DNA of 64,000 bases, taken from contig NC_037261.1 of NCBI RefSeq assembly GCF_000002425.4, positions 2,847,426-2,911,425 on the forward strand, in the 5' to 3' direction. This document shows positions 12,651 to 24,939 of this stretch, piece after piece. A program made the translations under genes and the position numbers. Origin of the DNA: Physcomitrium patens (lineage: Eukaryota > Streptophyta > Bryopsida > Funariales > Funariaceae). Position 1 is the first letter of the stretch. Each line of letters begins with the position of its first letter. The notes beneath the pieces were generated by a model. The model saw only the letters and a program-made list of their open reading frames with translations. It did not search any database and was not told where the DNA came from.

Positions 12651-14933
12651 TCAAATCAATACATTCCAACATTTGGAATATTTATTTTGCAGTTTTTGAA
12701 TGCAAAATAATTGAAGACAACAACAATAATGGACATAATTAACATATACTTCATTTGATGTTATGTTGTTGGGGCTTGTCTTTGTCAAAAACATAATTTT
12801 CCGTCCCCATCCACAAAGTTATAATTTGTTGTGTGGCTTATAACAATCCACACCCAATCCCATGATGTTGAGCCTTGTTTATTTATTTATTTTTTTGATA
12901 TTGAATGTTTAAATTCTGAATTTGAATTTTGAATTTAATACCTTAGTGCTATAAATTTGTATTTGAGATTTAATCTAAGATTTTGATACTAATTGGGAGT
13001 TAGTTTTATGACTCATGATGTTTTTATTTATTTTATTTATTTTTAATAGATGTGTATTGAAGAAATAAAATGTATTCTGTGGATAATCTTAAAACATTGC
13101 ATCATTGTTTTCTTTTGACATCTTTTGAGTCTATCTCAAATGCCCTAACTAATTTATCAAATGTGTCTTCTAAGCATGGACTAATGTATGAAAAAAAATG
13201 ACATTTTTTGCATTTATTTTCATGCTTTGTGGCATTTTTAAGAACACTTCTTTTTATACTGAGCTATTATCATACCAATTTTATATCAATTTTACTGAAA
13301 TTTTTTACTCATATTTGCAAGAATGGTGGTTATTCTACAAAAAAAAATTGCTTAATTTTAAAAAGGATTAATTTAGATTTAATCTAAAATATCAAATAAT
13401 TTTTAAAAAATAATTAGACATTAATTTTAGTAATAATATTTTTTTTTATTTGTTTGGAAATACAGTGTATGGAAAAACTGAAAATTACTAAATTAATATA
13501 TTATACCTGGTATCATTATACATCAAGTAAAGATTTATAAAGATAATAAAAATTAATCTTACAAACTACATGTTATAAACTAAATATTTTGGTTTCGTAA
13601 TTAAATTAAATACATTAAGTTACGTTTACTAAAGACCGAAATCAAGACTTCAAAATATTTAAGTCAATACAAGATGATACAGACAATTTTAGATTTATAT
13701 TAATTTGATAATTTGATATTTTTAAATTCATAAAGACTTCAAAATAATTAACATTTTCTTATGTTTTAAATTTTATATTGAATAAAAAAAACTAGAAAAA
13801 CATTAAAGGCAAGCCAGAACATTATCAATGATCCACATATAATTTTTTAATTTTGGCTCAACTAATTTGTTGCAGACTTTTACAAATCTAATTTCTCCTA
13901 CTTATTATTGTAATGATTAATTTGAAATTCTTCCCCATAAATTGAGAACAAAATTTAAAAATTCTAATAAAAATAAAATTAAAAAAATATTTATTTAGTT
14001 AGTTATTTTTACACACAATGTTCTACCCTTATTATATTGCAATAACATTTAGTAAAAAAAACTACAAAAAATAAATAGATTTTCATAAAATATACGTTAC
14101 TAATCCAATCACCAATCTATAATAATTAGAAACTGCATTCCAAAATATCTGTAGTAAATAAATTAAATCTCCTTTATTAATTTTTTTAAACTTATCCAAG
14201 TAGATAGTCATGAATCTAAAAAAATTACCAAAAACCTAATTTGTCAATATGTTGTTTATAATCATTTATATTATATATTGAAATATCATTTTTTTAATTA
14301 TTATCAAATGAAACTTATATGTCTAAACAAGCTTTAATAATTCTCTATAATCTATAATGCCACAATAATTTATATTGTAAAATCCAAAATTTTACTATAT
14401 TTTTTTGGATTAAAATATTTTTGGCTTTATTTATTTATTTATAAAAAAAATAAAAAAATGAATTGCTTTTTTGCTAAAACATCGAGGTAATTTAACTTGC
14501 TCTATCTAAACAAAAAATTCAAAATTTAAGTTTTTAATCTATTTCTTATTAAATATTCTATCTAATTTTTTGATGTTCTTTTGGAATAAATATTTCTATT
14601 AGTAAATGATTTACTTCTAATCTATTATATCATTATTCATTATTCTCAAAGTTGTGCAAATGTCTACCTATAAATTTACACATGTTTAATTATTCTTACC
14701 ATACATTATTTAAGTCATATAAATAAATTCATGAAACAATCCTTTCATATGAATATATTATTATTATTATTTTTTTTTAAGGATACCATAAATCATATAT
14801 AATTTTTGATCTATACAAGCTTGTATTATTTTTAGCTTGATTAAAATAATTGTAAATGCTTTTAAATTATAATATTAAAGGAATAATAATAATTATTATT
14901 ATTATTTTAGTTTTTTATTATTATAAATATAAA
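12650..14933. other. AT-rich intergenic desert
   Basis: Very AT-rich sequence dominated by A/T homopolymers and ATT/TAA words. No open frame, RNA gene or intact transposon is visible. Confidence 0.6.
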
Positions 14934-15212
14934 GGCTGAAGCTACAAGCACACTCCAAATTGCCATATGCACATCCATTATATCTATACACACATGCAAG
15001 GCTTATGATTGGCTCATCCAAATCCCTTCTTCCTTATCATATTGTTGTGAGTTTTGGTCCTCTTCCTTCTCTCCCTTGCCTTGATATAAGTCCTACCTTT
15101 TTGTCTTTTTTCTAGCACAACTCTTGGCCTCCTCTCTCTCTTCCTTGCCCTAGTGCTGGTCATGGTCCTCTCTTTCCTTGTCAAGGAGGGAGATTGAGAC
15201 TTGCATTAGGTC

Positions 15213-15252
<40 letters not shown>

Positions 15253-15378
15253 TGTAAGATTAATAATTGTAATAAAAAGGAAGGACCCATGCTAAGATAG
15301 GGAAAAGTAATTTGGATGATCCAATCAAAAGCCTTGCATGTGTGTAGAGCAATTTGAAGTGTGCTTGTAGCTTGTATC
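14934..15378. mobile_element. Mutator-like non-autonomous TIR element (445 bp)
   Basis: The left end starts GGCTGAAGCTACAAGCACAC and the right end, reverse-complemented, starts GATACAAGCTACAAGCACAC. The arms pair over roughly 100 bp (GCTACAAGCACACTCCAAAT against GCTACAAGCACACTTCAAAT, then GCATGTGTGT and AAGGCTT blocks). The element is bracketed by a perfect 9-bp direct repeat, AAATATAAA, at 14925-14933 and 15379-15387. Long TIRs plus a 9-bp duplication are the hallmark of Mutator-like elements. The interior has CTTCCTTGCCCTAGTG-type subterminal repeats and a (TA)n tract at 15221-15250. There is no transposase, so mobility would need a transposase from elsewhere. Confidence 0.85.
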
Positions 15379-15387
15379 AAATATAAA

Positions 15388-16129
15388 TTAGTTATATTTT
15401 ATTAAAATTAGATATATTAAAAATGAAATATAAAATACTACCTATTGATTTTTTTTAAATTAAAATATTAAAAGATAATAAGACAATTAATATTATCTAT
15501 AATTAATTTAAATAATATAATATAACAAACATACTTGATAATTTTTCATTATGCTATACAAAAACTTAATACCACATAGCTTTCATATCCTTAGTTTTAT
15601 ATTAGTGTTAGTTTTTAGTTTTTTTATTATATTTTTTTAAATGAATTAAAAAAATTAAAAAAATATTATTCTTCTACTAGTATCTACTTAAAGGTGTATA
15701 CTATATGTTTATTTATAATATTATCTAAACTTTAGAAAATCAGTTTTCTAATAAAATTTATTTATCTACCTTGTGATTTAAAATTAACATTCATGCATGA
15801 AAATATCATTAGCATCCAAACCTAACATATGTTTATTACATCAAATTTAAAGACCTTAAAATTAACTTAATAATAAATATTTAATTAAATTTATTTATTT
15901 TTAAATTAAATTAAATTAAATTATTTTAAAATTATATTAAATTATTTTTACATAGTATAAAACCTCACTTATTTTTCAAAATATTGATCTAATGTTTATT
16001 AATAAATATATTATGTTACAAATTCTACCCTTTTACAAATAAATTCAAAAGCCTTGAACTTTAATCTTGACTTGTCAAATTATTCATTAAAGACCTTCTA
16101 TCATTAATTGTAATTTTAGTTTTAGTTTA

Positions 16130-16172
<43 letters not shown>

Positions 16173-18150
16173 AATATTTTTTTCTTGTATATTTTTTTAT
16201 AATATAAAACTTAATTGGATACAATAGGCTTAAGATATAAATGTTTTACTACTTTAAAAGAATTTACTTTCAAGATTCTATTGGAGTTGTTTCAAGTCAA
16301 ATATATTAATAAATATATAGAGTTTTTCAATTACCAAAATTATTGTACAAGTTCTTAGTATAAATACGATAAGATGATTTGGTTATATGAAAGATTTAAA
16401 GAAAATAACCAAGTAATTGAGAAGTATAAAATAAAAATGAAATTAAAACTTAATTATAAAAATCTAAAGAAAAAAATATTTAAGAGTATCAACGAATATG
16501 TAATTAAATTTCAGGAAATTATTTTTTAAATTTAATCCTGGTTAAATAATTAAAAAAATAAATCTAAAAAGTAAAAAATTAAAAAATGTACATATAAATT
16601 TTAATTTTAATTTTAATACTATATTTCAAAGTGTAAATTTTAGAGAAGTTTAATATGTTTTACCTAAATTTTAATATATATTTTATTTAATTTGTATTAA
16701 AAAATAATAATAATATAAAATTAAAAAACTTAAAGTATTTCTTATTCTTTATAATACACAATCTTGTTAAGAAACTACATGAGTATATACATGTATAAGA
16801 ATAGTTCAAAGAACTCATTTTTATACTACTACTAACATTGAATGGTTGAAAGTAATATAAGAATATTGAACTTGTTTTATATAAGTTGTTGGTTGTATTA
16901 AGTTTGCCCAATATTAAATTTAATACATAAAATTAATTATGTTTTTTAAAAGCATGAATTGAGTCTAAAACTTTGATTGTCTCGCTAAGCTTATTTTAGT
17001 TCTTTACAATGACTCTTAAAACTTGAAAAAAGTTATAACATTATCAGAATTTAAAAATAAAACAAATAATTCCTACTACAATATATGTGATTTGATATTT
17101 AAATGGTGTTTTTAAGTTTATTGGAATATTAAAAATTTAATATGTTCTACTATATGATATTTGATATTTTTTTATGACTCAAAATACATAATTTTTTTAG
17201 TATATGTGTATTTATAGCACTACTTGGAAGATGAACCATGCATTAAGGATCAATTAACTCATATTATGACCAAAACATAAACAAATATTTTTTAATACAT
17301 TACAAGAATTTATTAGTGCTGTAATTTTTAAATTATATATATATTAAAAAATTAAAAAAAACTACTTTTAATATAAATTATATTTTAACGTATTAAATAA
17401 AGAAAATAAAATATTATAAAAATACTTATATACATTGGTCCTTTAGAGATGTATAATTTCTATAAGTTAATTTTTACATAAAATAAACATATAATATAAA
17501 TTATATGTTAAGTAAAATTTTAAGGACTCATAATAGAAAAATCTTCAAAATTAATTGGTTTTTAGATGTGGTGTATGGTTAGAAAAGGCTATAAATTGGA
17601 CCAAATTTTTCTTCTATTATAAATCTAAATATGTCAACTCATATTTTGACTCTAACAAATATGTGAAGTAAAGCAAATTTGATTTATTTTTCATGGTTGT
17701 TCATAGTAATATGCGACATGGCTTTACAAAGTTTTCTAAATAATTCTTGGACCCTGTAGAAATTTCAAAGAACAACCCTTTTTTTGCCATGTAGAAAAAA
17801 ATGCATTCCACCTCACACTTTTTTGTAAGGGTATTTTAGATGATTTTTCCCAAGTATTAATCCAACTAAGTCAGGATTCTAAATTTCAACCTATCAAAGG
17901 ATTTAAAAGTTCTCTCAAATTTAAAATCCTCCTCGAAAGAAACTTAAATCACACACAACAAGTAGTTTTTACTTTTTTTTAAGACCAAAATGAGTGTCAA
18001 AAAGTTCATTTTAGATTTTATAAAAATCTTAAACAAATATTCATATTCTGATTTTCTAAGTTAGTTTATTTTGTGTCATGTACATTTATTTTCATTCAAA
18101 GGTTTCTAAAACTTGCTAATAATAAAGATAAGGTATATTCCCATCATGTA
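15388..18150. other. AT-rich intergenic desert
   Basis: AT-rich throughout, with a long (TA)n at about 16134-16169. The short frame 16687-16911 on the minus strand is low complexity. No gene or element is recognised. Confidence 0.6.
16134..16169. repeat. (TA)n microsatellite
   Basis: About 18 uninterrupted TA units. It is self-complementary and can extrude as a cruciform. Confidence 0.9.
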
Positions 18151-18651
18151 AGCATGGTGCAAAATGTCACTTGCAGAACATGGCATAATGTATCAAGCAT
18201 GTCACAGATTTTCTGCATAAGTTTTTTTTTTTTTTTTTTTTTTTAAATATTTATTATAACTATTTCAAACACCATCTCTCAGCCAGCAAATAATTCAATA
18301 ACAAAAAAATGAAAAAAAATCACAATTAAAGTCATAAATGAGTCAAAAAGTAGTACGATGCTTTGATGCATATTCTGGCCCAGTTTGTTCAGTGCCTTAA
18401 ACAACACACAAATTCAAAGTTTGACCTAGTTTGCAATGCCCTGTGCTCTATCTATTCCCCTTTTCATTTCCCTCTGAATATGGGCCCAAGGCTGTTGCTT
18501 CCCCTGCTCACTTCCCATTTTGACCACAACACAAAAAAAAATTAGTCATTAGACTCAAAGTGAAAGGGAAAAAAAAATAGCATACTCACAAAGAAAAAAA
18601 ACAAGATAAAGACAAAACTGTTTATTTATATATTTATATATATATATATAT

Positions 18652-18838
18652 GAAAATGTTAAATAGACCCATGTTTTTACTAAATACACCCACTCTTGGT
18701 GAAGAACATGGTAACCATGATGAATGTGGTTGGTTTTTATTGGTTGCAGATCCAATAGTGGAGAAATGAATCTAGATGTCATTTGGTTTTTTTTCAATGG
18801 TTAATTTAGTAAAAACTAGGGTCTATTTAACATTCCCC
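18652..18838 (+). mobile_element. MITE family M1, copy 2 (most complete, 187 bp)
   Basis: The terminal inverted repeats are GAAAATGTTAAATAGACCCA at the left and, reverse-complemented, GGGGAATGTTAAATAGACCC at the right. Both continue into TTTTTACTAAAT. The interior holds TGGTAACCATGATGAATGTG and GGTTGCAGATCCAATAG, shared with copies at 6857-7037 and 41307-41517. It has no coding capacity. The target duplication is hidden in flanking (TA)n, so the superfamily (PIF/Harbinger-like or Tc1/mariner-like) is undecided. Confidence 0.8.
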
Positions 18839-20676
18839 TATATCTCTGTATATAAACATGTATATGAAAGGAACCCAAAAGGTAAAATCAGAAAAAGACC
18901 TTATTATTATTATTATTATTATTATTTATTTTCTTCTTCCTTTCTGCATTGGACTGAGCAGGGCTGTACGAAGGAGGGAGGGGGGGGGGTACTGGGTGAA
19001 ATGAAGGCGGAGCAGACATGTACCTCAGGCAACAGAACACTGGGCTGCTCTGGAGCTGACCCCATATATTCAAACCCTATTAAAAGTCCAACTTTACTAT
19101 GCAAATATGCCTTTGAATTTCCTCTTTTTTTTCCTCTTTTTTTTCCCCTTTTTTTTCCTTTTTCTGAATGTGGGTTTGTTTGTGTGAGTGAGAGAGTGAG
19201 AGTGTGTGTTGACTGGCATGGCAGAGCTTGGGCAGATCTGAGCTTCAATGCCCATAATAATAGTAAAACAATAGATATATGGCTTCTCTGTGTGGTTTTT
19301 CTATCCTCCTCCTCCTCCACCCTTTGACCAAAACCTAATCTATGCCACATTCCCTTGATTCCAACAATCAGAAGTTCAAATGTTGGTACATAAGTTGTAC
19401 TTGGGTCAATAGTGTTAACTTACCTTTGAGTTTTAATACCAATGATGTTAAGCTTCTACTTCTGCTTCTACTGCTGCTGCTTTCATTCATATATGTATAT
19501 ACACAGTTATGTGCATGTAAAATAATGGGCAGCATTATTAATAATTGTAATAATAAGGAATAAAATAAAGCAAACTACAGCATATAGTTTTATTTATATA
19601 TTTATTTATATAATTTGAATTGGGTGCAGAAGGGTGATTAAAGCAGGTTTTCAGGCAAGCCCATGTACACATGGGCTGGGTCCTTGGTTCTGCTGGATGG
19701 CATTTATTTATTAGCCTGCAAAAAATTGGGTGTGTTATAGTAAAGAGCTCATGGCACAGTTTGGTGGGGCTTGTTGTTTGTTTGTTTGTTTGATTGATTG
19801 ATTGAATGATTTTATTTATATTTGTTTTTAATTTTGTATATATATATATATATATATTTGTTTCTCTCTTTCTCTATGTACAAGGCTGTGGTGGCCTGGC
19901 TGGATCATGGGCAGGCTGGAGCCATGTCCCTTTGTACAGAGAGAGCTGCATGTCACTTGCCTCTATTGTTCCATCAGTTTAGACATCTGGTGGTACTGGC
20001 TCCCTTGCCCTCCCTGCATTTGAACCCACAAAGCTTATTTTCACTGTTCCTGGTATTGTTCTCAAATAAATAAATAAATAAATAAAACACACACACACAT
20101 AAACAAGCAAAGAAAAGCATGGTATCTGGTACAACTTAGACCAAGAGATGTTGTAGTTGAAAGACACTGCTGGCAGTACCTCATGCCTCACTCTCCTCTC
20201 TCTCTCACTCTCTCAACCAAAAAAAGAAAACTTACTCTGCTACTACAGACCCATGTGATTTTTCAAAAAAAGAAAACTAAAAAATAATACAAGAATTTTG
20301 AAAAATAAATAAATGAGTAGGTGGGTTGATAAGAAAATATCACAACTTATTTTTCTTGTCTCTCATGTTCTTACTCTTTTCTACCTTCTTTTTAGTTTTT
20401 TATTCTATTTTATTTATTTATATGTAAACCCTGGTGCTACTAAATTGTGTGAGTTCATTTCCACTGGATCTAAGAGTAGAGCTGTGTCTGCAACACAGTA
20501 CTCTCTCTTGCTCTCTACACTCTACTCAGTTCACACTCAAATCACCGCATGTACCACATGTTTGCAATATACCTGCAGTTGAGTTGAAGTCCTACATATG
20601 CGGCCACACTCTTGTGTAGTCTACTATTACAACAATCCCCATTGACAGGCATTGTAACTTAGTCCTGTCTGTCATA

Positions 20677-20741
20677 CAGTATGCCTCAAACATATGTAGT
20701 GACTAACTGTATGTCCTGAGCATACTGTTTGAGGCATACAG
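20677..20741. repeat. Small foldback with 20-bp stem
   Basis: CAGTATGCCTCAAACATATG at 20677-20696 pairs with 20721-20741 (reverse complement CTGTATGCCTCAAACAGTATG) with one mismatch and one bulge around a 24-nt loop. A second, weaker foldback (CACATATCTGCTCT against AGAGAGCTATCATATGTG) lies at about 20941-20977. Confidence 0.6.
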
Positions 20742-21133
20742 TTTTGTGGGAGGAAGAAAATAAAATTTTCAAAAAAGAAACATACAGCAGTTTGAAATAA
20801 TTCCCAGTACAGCTTTTTCTTCTTCTTCTTCATCTTCTTCTGTGGAAGTTGTGGATTTTTAAGTTTTTGCTTGTGTGTTTGTGAGTGAGTGAGTGTGAAA
20901 AGACAGCTCAATCAGGTCCTTTTGTTTGACTTGGGACATCACATATCTGCTCTAAAAGAGAGCTATCATATGTGAGGTTGAATCATCTCTTTTTTTTTTT
21001 TCATTTTTTTTTTTATTTTACTTATCAGAGCATCATGCAGTCAAACCTGTATTGACTCTGAGCCCTGCAGGCCCTGTCTGGTCCCCCCCCCCCACAATGG
21101 ATTTCATATTTTAAATACAGATGATTGTTTATG

Positions 21134-21231
21134 AAAAAAAAACAAAAAAACAAAAAAACAAAAAAACAAAAAAACAAAAAAACAAAAAAACAAAAAAACA
21201 AAAAACAAAAAAAAACAAAAACAAAAACAAT
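21134..21231. repeat. (CAAAAAAA)n tandem repeat
   Basis: C residues recur every 8 bases (21143, 21151, 21159, 21167 and so on) in an A background, with irregular spacing near the right end. Apparent frames on both strands are pure low complexity. Confidence 0.9.
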
Positions 21232-23046
21232 AATTGTATGGCTTCTCTTGCTCAACAAACATCATGTAACCACTCCCAGGTCATTTTGGTCTAATATGAT
21301 TGTGAATTTTATTATGATTATTATTATTTACTTATTATTATTGTTAGAATTACTTTGACTCTACTCCACCCTATGCACATGATGTCCTCTAATGTGGATG
21401 TAGAAGGAAGAGAGTCAATTTGTGTAAGAGGTAATGATAGGGCTAGTTATTGACCTGGCCCTGGTTTTGCAGGATGGAGTCTCAGTAGGGCTCTGTTGGG
21501 CACCATGTGCAATTTAAGACACCAAAAACAAATTCATGCTATCTATGGATTTTTCATGTTTGGTTCTTGTCCAAACTCTCACATGTAATGTCTGTTTTTT
21601 TCTAGAAGATTGAGGTATTGTCATCAATCATGCGCAAAAAACTGAATTTGTACAATACTCTTCAATTTGGATACTATTTTTGAATGATTTTATCTTGGTA
21701 TGAATTGAAGGATAGTATAAAAAACAGAAAAAATTAAGAGTAATTGTTTGAAATTGTGTCAAGTTTGTTGAGGAAACACCCTTATACAAAAATACAAAAA
21801 TACACAAGTATTCAGGTTTCATTCATCTTAAGTATCACACCCTTCTTATGTAAATAAATAAATTTTCTTGTTAGGGATTTAAATTTGAATACATATATTT
21901 AATTTTTCTTTCAATTTAATAAAATTCAATTAAATCACACCTCTTCAAGAACCCAAACCAGTTCACTAAACCTTCTACATCTCAAAAACATTCATAAATG
22001 GATCCATTTAAAGTGTCTGCTTGAAACATTATACACATATTTACACGTTTATATGCACACAAGCTACATTCAGTAATGCAAATCATCCTTAAACATGGAG
22101 TATGCATCATTTTATGTCCTGATGTAAGATACAAGAGCAACAACAACTGATTCAAATATTGGATGAAAATCTCAAAGCCACACATTGGAAGGAACCCCAT
22201 CAACTTATATTCAAATTTCCTAACTGTTAACATACAAGCAGCTTTTTTGAAAAAAAAAAAGAAAAAGAAAAAAGAAAAAAACTAGGGCCATGACAGATCA
22301 GTTAGGTGATCAAATAGAATGGTATCAGAATGGCAGAACCCACCTCCAAAACCCTTCTTCTGTCTCTCTGATCCAGGCCGCAAAACATGTGCAACTTTCA
22401 AACCCTACTTAGTAACTCAAGTTGACATTAGAGATCCGTTGGCAAGTTGAAAGGTGTGTGAAGACATGGAAGACATAACTTAGTGTCCATACTCTCTTTT
22501 GGGGCTTTGCTTGGAGCCTTGTGGAACCCATTAACACACTTGAAACTGGACAGTTCTGAGCCCTAGTCTAGTCTAGAACCAAGTCCATGAAGCAGGCATG
22601 ACCAAGGAAAACCCTCAACAACAAAGCAAGTGGCACAGGCAGAGAGAATGTTTCCTCCCTCTGTACAAGACTTTCAGCACTTTGTGTGATTATAAATACT
22701 CTCTCTCTCTCTCTCTCACTCGCTGAGCATAGTTTTGCTCAGGTATAGATTATTATCTCTGTTAGAAATTATTAACACTGGAAAACAATTCTAATGAATA
22801 ATAAATGTGTTTTTAGGAAGCAACTGAATTTTAATTGAAACTTTGGCATATCTACTCAGAATAAATATAGGTTGTTGCACCTCAGACTAATGGTTATTGG
22901 GTATGTTTGGTTAGTCCATAGAAGTGGTTGAGCATATCTGTAAAGTTCATATATGGGTACCAGAGAGGCTTGTATCAGAAACCCTCAGGGGCTATCATTC
23001 AAAGGCTGTAATGAGAGAAGTTCCTTTAGTTTGAAATTATGTGCAG

Positions 23047-23098
23047 TTTTTTTTTTTTTTTTTTTTTTTTTTTTGTTGTTGTTGTTGTTGTTGTTGTT
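23047..23098. repeat. T28 tract followed by (GTT)8
   Basis: Homopolymer T from 23047 to 23074, then eight GTT units. It produces the Leu/Phe- and Asn/Lys-rich spurious frames there. Confidence 0.9.
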
Positions 23099-24473
23099 TC
23101 TGTGTTCTTCAATGCTGTACGCAGGGGTAAGGGGCTCAGCTGGTAAGAGGTTCTCTGGTGATCTGACAATGTGGCACAAGTCTGGTAGTGTTCACATTAA
23201 CACCTGAGCATCATCACCTGGGCTTGTGCTCAAGATGGGAGAAAAGTTATATAGTTTTCCTTTGCTGTGGAAGTTTAAAGGATATTAAAGTTCAAACTTG
23301 ATTTAGGTTTCACAAGAGTGGAGACCAGACCTTACAAAACTGTGCCATGTTCTGTAGATAATGCTATGGATTGTGGGACGTGCTAACTACAGAACTGAAG
23401 AATTAGTTTTTGAACCAGACTTACAGGGATTCTTAGGTTATGGGATTGTTGACAAACAAATCAAGTGGAGTGGAGCTGATTTACTTGAAAATGTGGTGGA
23501 CAGCTTGATTACTTCATGTGTGTTTTATGAAAATGCCACCATTGCACTGTCAGATTGAGTTACAAACATGCCACAGCAATACTTTCTTCTCCAACAAATC
23601 AATTGATTTTCAAATTTCCAGTGTGTTTGAATCTAAATTAATCTAAGCCTACACATAATACAGAGTAAAAAACCCATCTTTTGCTTCTGTATCCCCAAAA
23701 TGACAAGCTTGTAGGAGTTGAAAACATTAGAAACAGGTTGTTTTTGGGGTCACCTTCCATTGCATGCCATGGATTGCAGACTGTTGCATGCAAATGAATG
23801 TGAGATATTGTTAATGTGGTGAAAGGCACATATGCTTGCAGATGCAATGAAAGAAGTGATAATGTATTGGATGCTTCTCTCATCATTTAAATGTACATGG
23901 TTTACCATTAACAAGTGTAGGTATATACACTCCTTGCACATACATTTAATCAGGGAGTGAGAGTAAATCAAAAATGGGTTTTGGCCTTAGACAATAAACT
24001 TTACATTTTCAATGAATGTGTCCAATCCTTAACTACAGGTATCAATTAACAAGATCAGCCATGTACCATTCCTGGCTCATCTAATACAAGTTAGTTAAAA
24101 TTTAAATGCCAGCTTCTTCAAGTCATTGTCTCCCTTCCAGTTCCAAACAGTGGCCATGGCCTGAAGCCACATGCCACTTGAAAAATCCTGTGTCCTGCCT
24201 GGAGGCAGACAGAGCTTTATGCCCATTCTGATCAACAGAGTGAACAGGATACAGCATTGAATTAGGATTCCTGATGCCCCAGTATGGAATCATTTTACCC
24301 ACCTAAGAAAGGAATAAGAATAAGAATAAAAAAGCTAAGAAGGAGACAAAGAAACAGAGACAACATTGGTGTTGAATCTAGAAAAAGCAGCAGTATCTTC
24401 AGCAGGCTCACAGAGTGAAGTCCAGTTTTGGAGATTAGAATCCAGCCCACATTCTACACAGGAAACCTGCAAC

Positions 24474-24516
24474 CCCCCTCAGTTGACTGCACCTAAAGTC
24501 GACTGAAAGGGGGAGT
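24474..24516. repeat. Short GC-rich hairpin
   Basis: CCCCCCTCAGTTGAC pairs with GTCGACTGAAAGGGGG around a 10-nt loop (TGCACCTAAA), allowing one G-T pair and a 2-nt bulge. No T-run follows that would make it a terminator. The role is unknown. Confidence 0.5.
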
Positions 24517-24939
24517 GGAGAGGGAGTGGGGGGGGGGGGTGTGAAGTTTGCCACCAGTGGGTGTCAGGGTTTCTCTTTCTCATCAACTCTCTTCAGAAAC
24601 CATTGACACCCTGCACTGCAAGACTGGAGTGGTACCATTGTCAATGGCATGAGTTGAAGTTCAGCACTCACATGCTGGATTTCCTATCACAATAATCATT
24701 CTCTTCCCACTCACACACACCCCCAACCCCCCACTAACTTACCATTCTTGTCCACTGCAGAATACCATGCAAATTTTGGAAAACCCCTGGCCAGTCTGCA
24801 ACATGATACTCTGAAAACTGTATGAAATCCTGTCTGTATCATCTGCCATATGGATTGAACCCACATACACATTGTGTCTGTACCTATCCACTATACATTG
24901 ACAGTATTTTCAAAAATAAACAAAGAGGGGGGGGGATGT

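Noticed and set aside
18776..19350. Overlapping open frames of 183 (+) and 142 (-) codons
   Set aside because: Both are largely translated simple repeats ((ATT)n, CCTCTTTTTTTT, GT-rich), with no domain or splice context.
24474..24516. Rho-independent terminator-like hairpin
   Set aside because: This is a eukaryotic nuclear sequence and no T-run follows; kept only as an inverted repeat.
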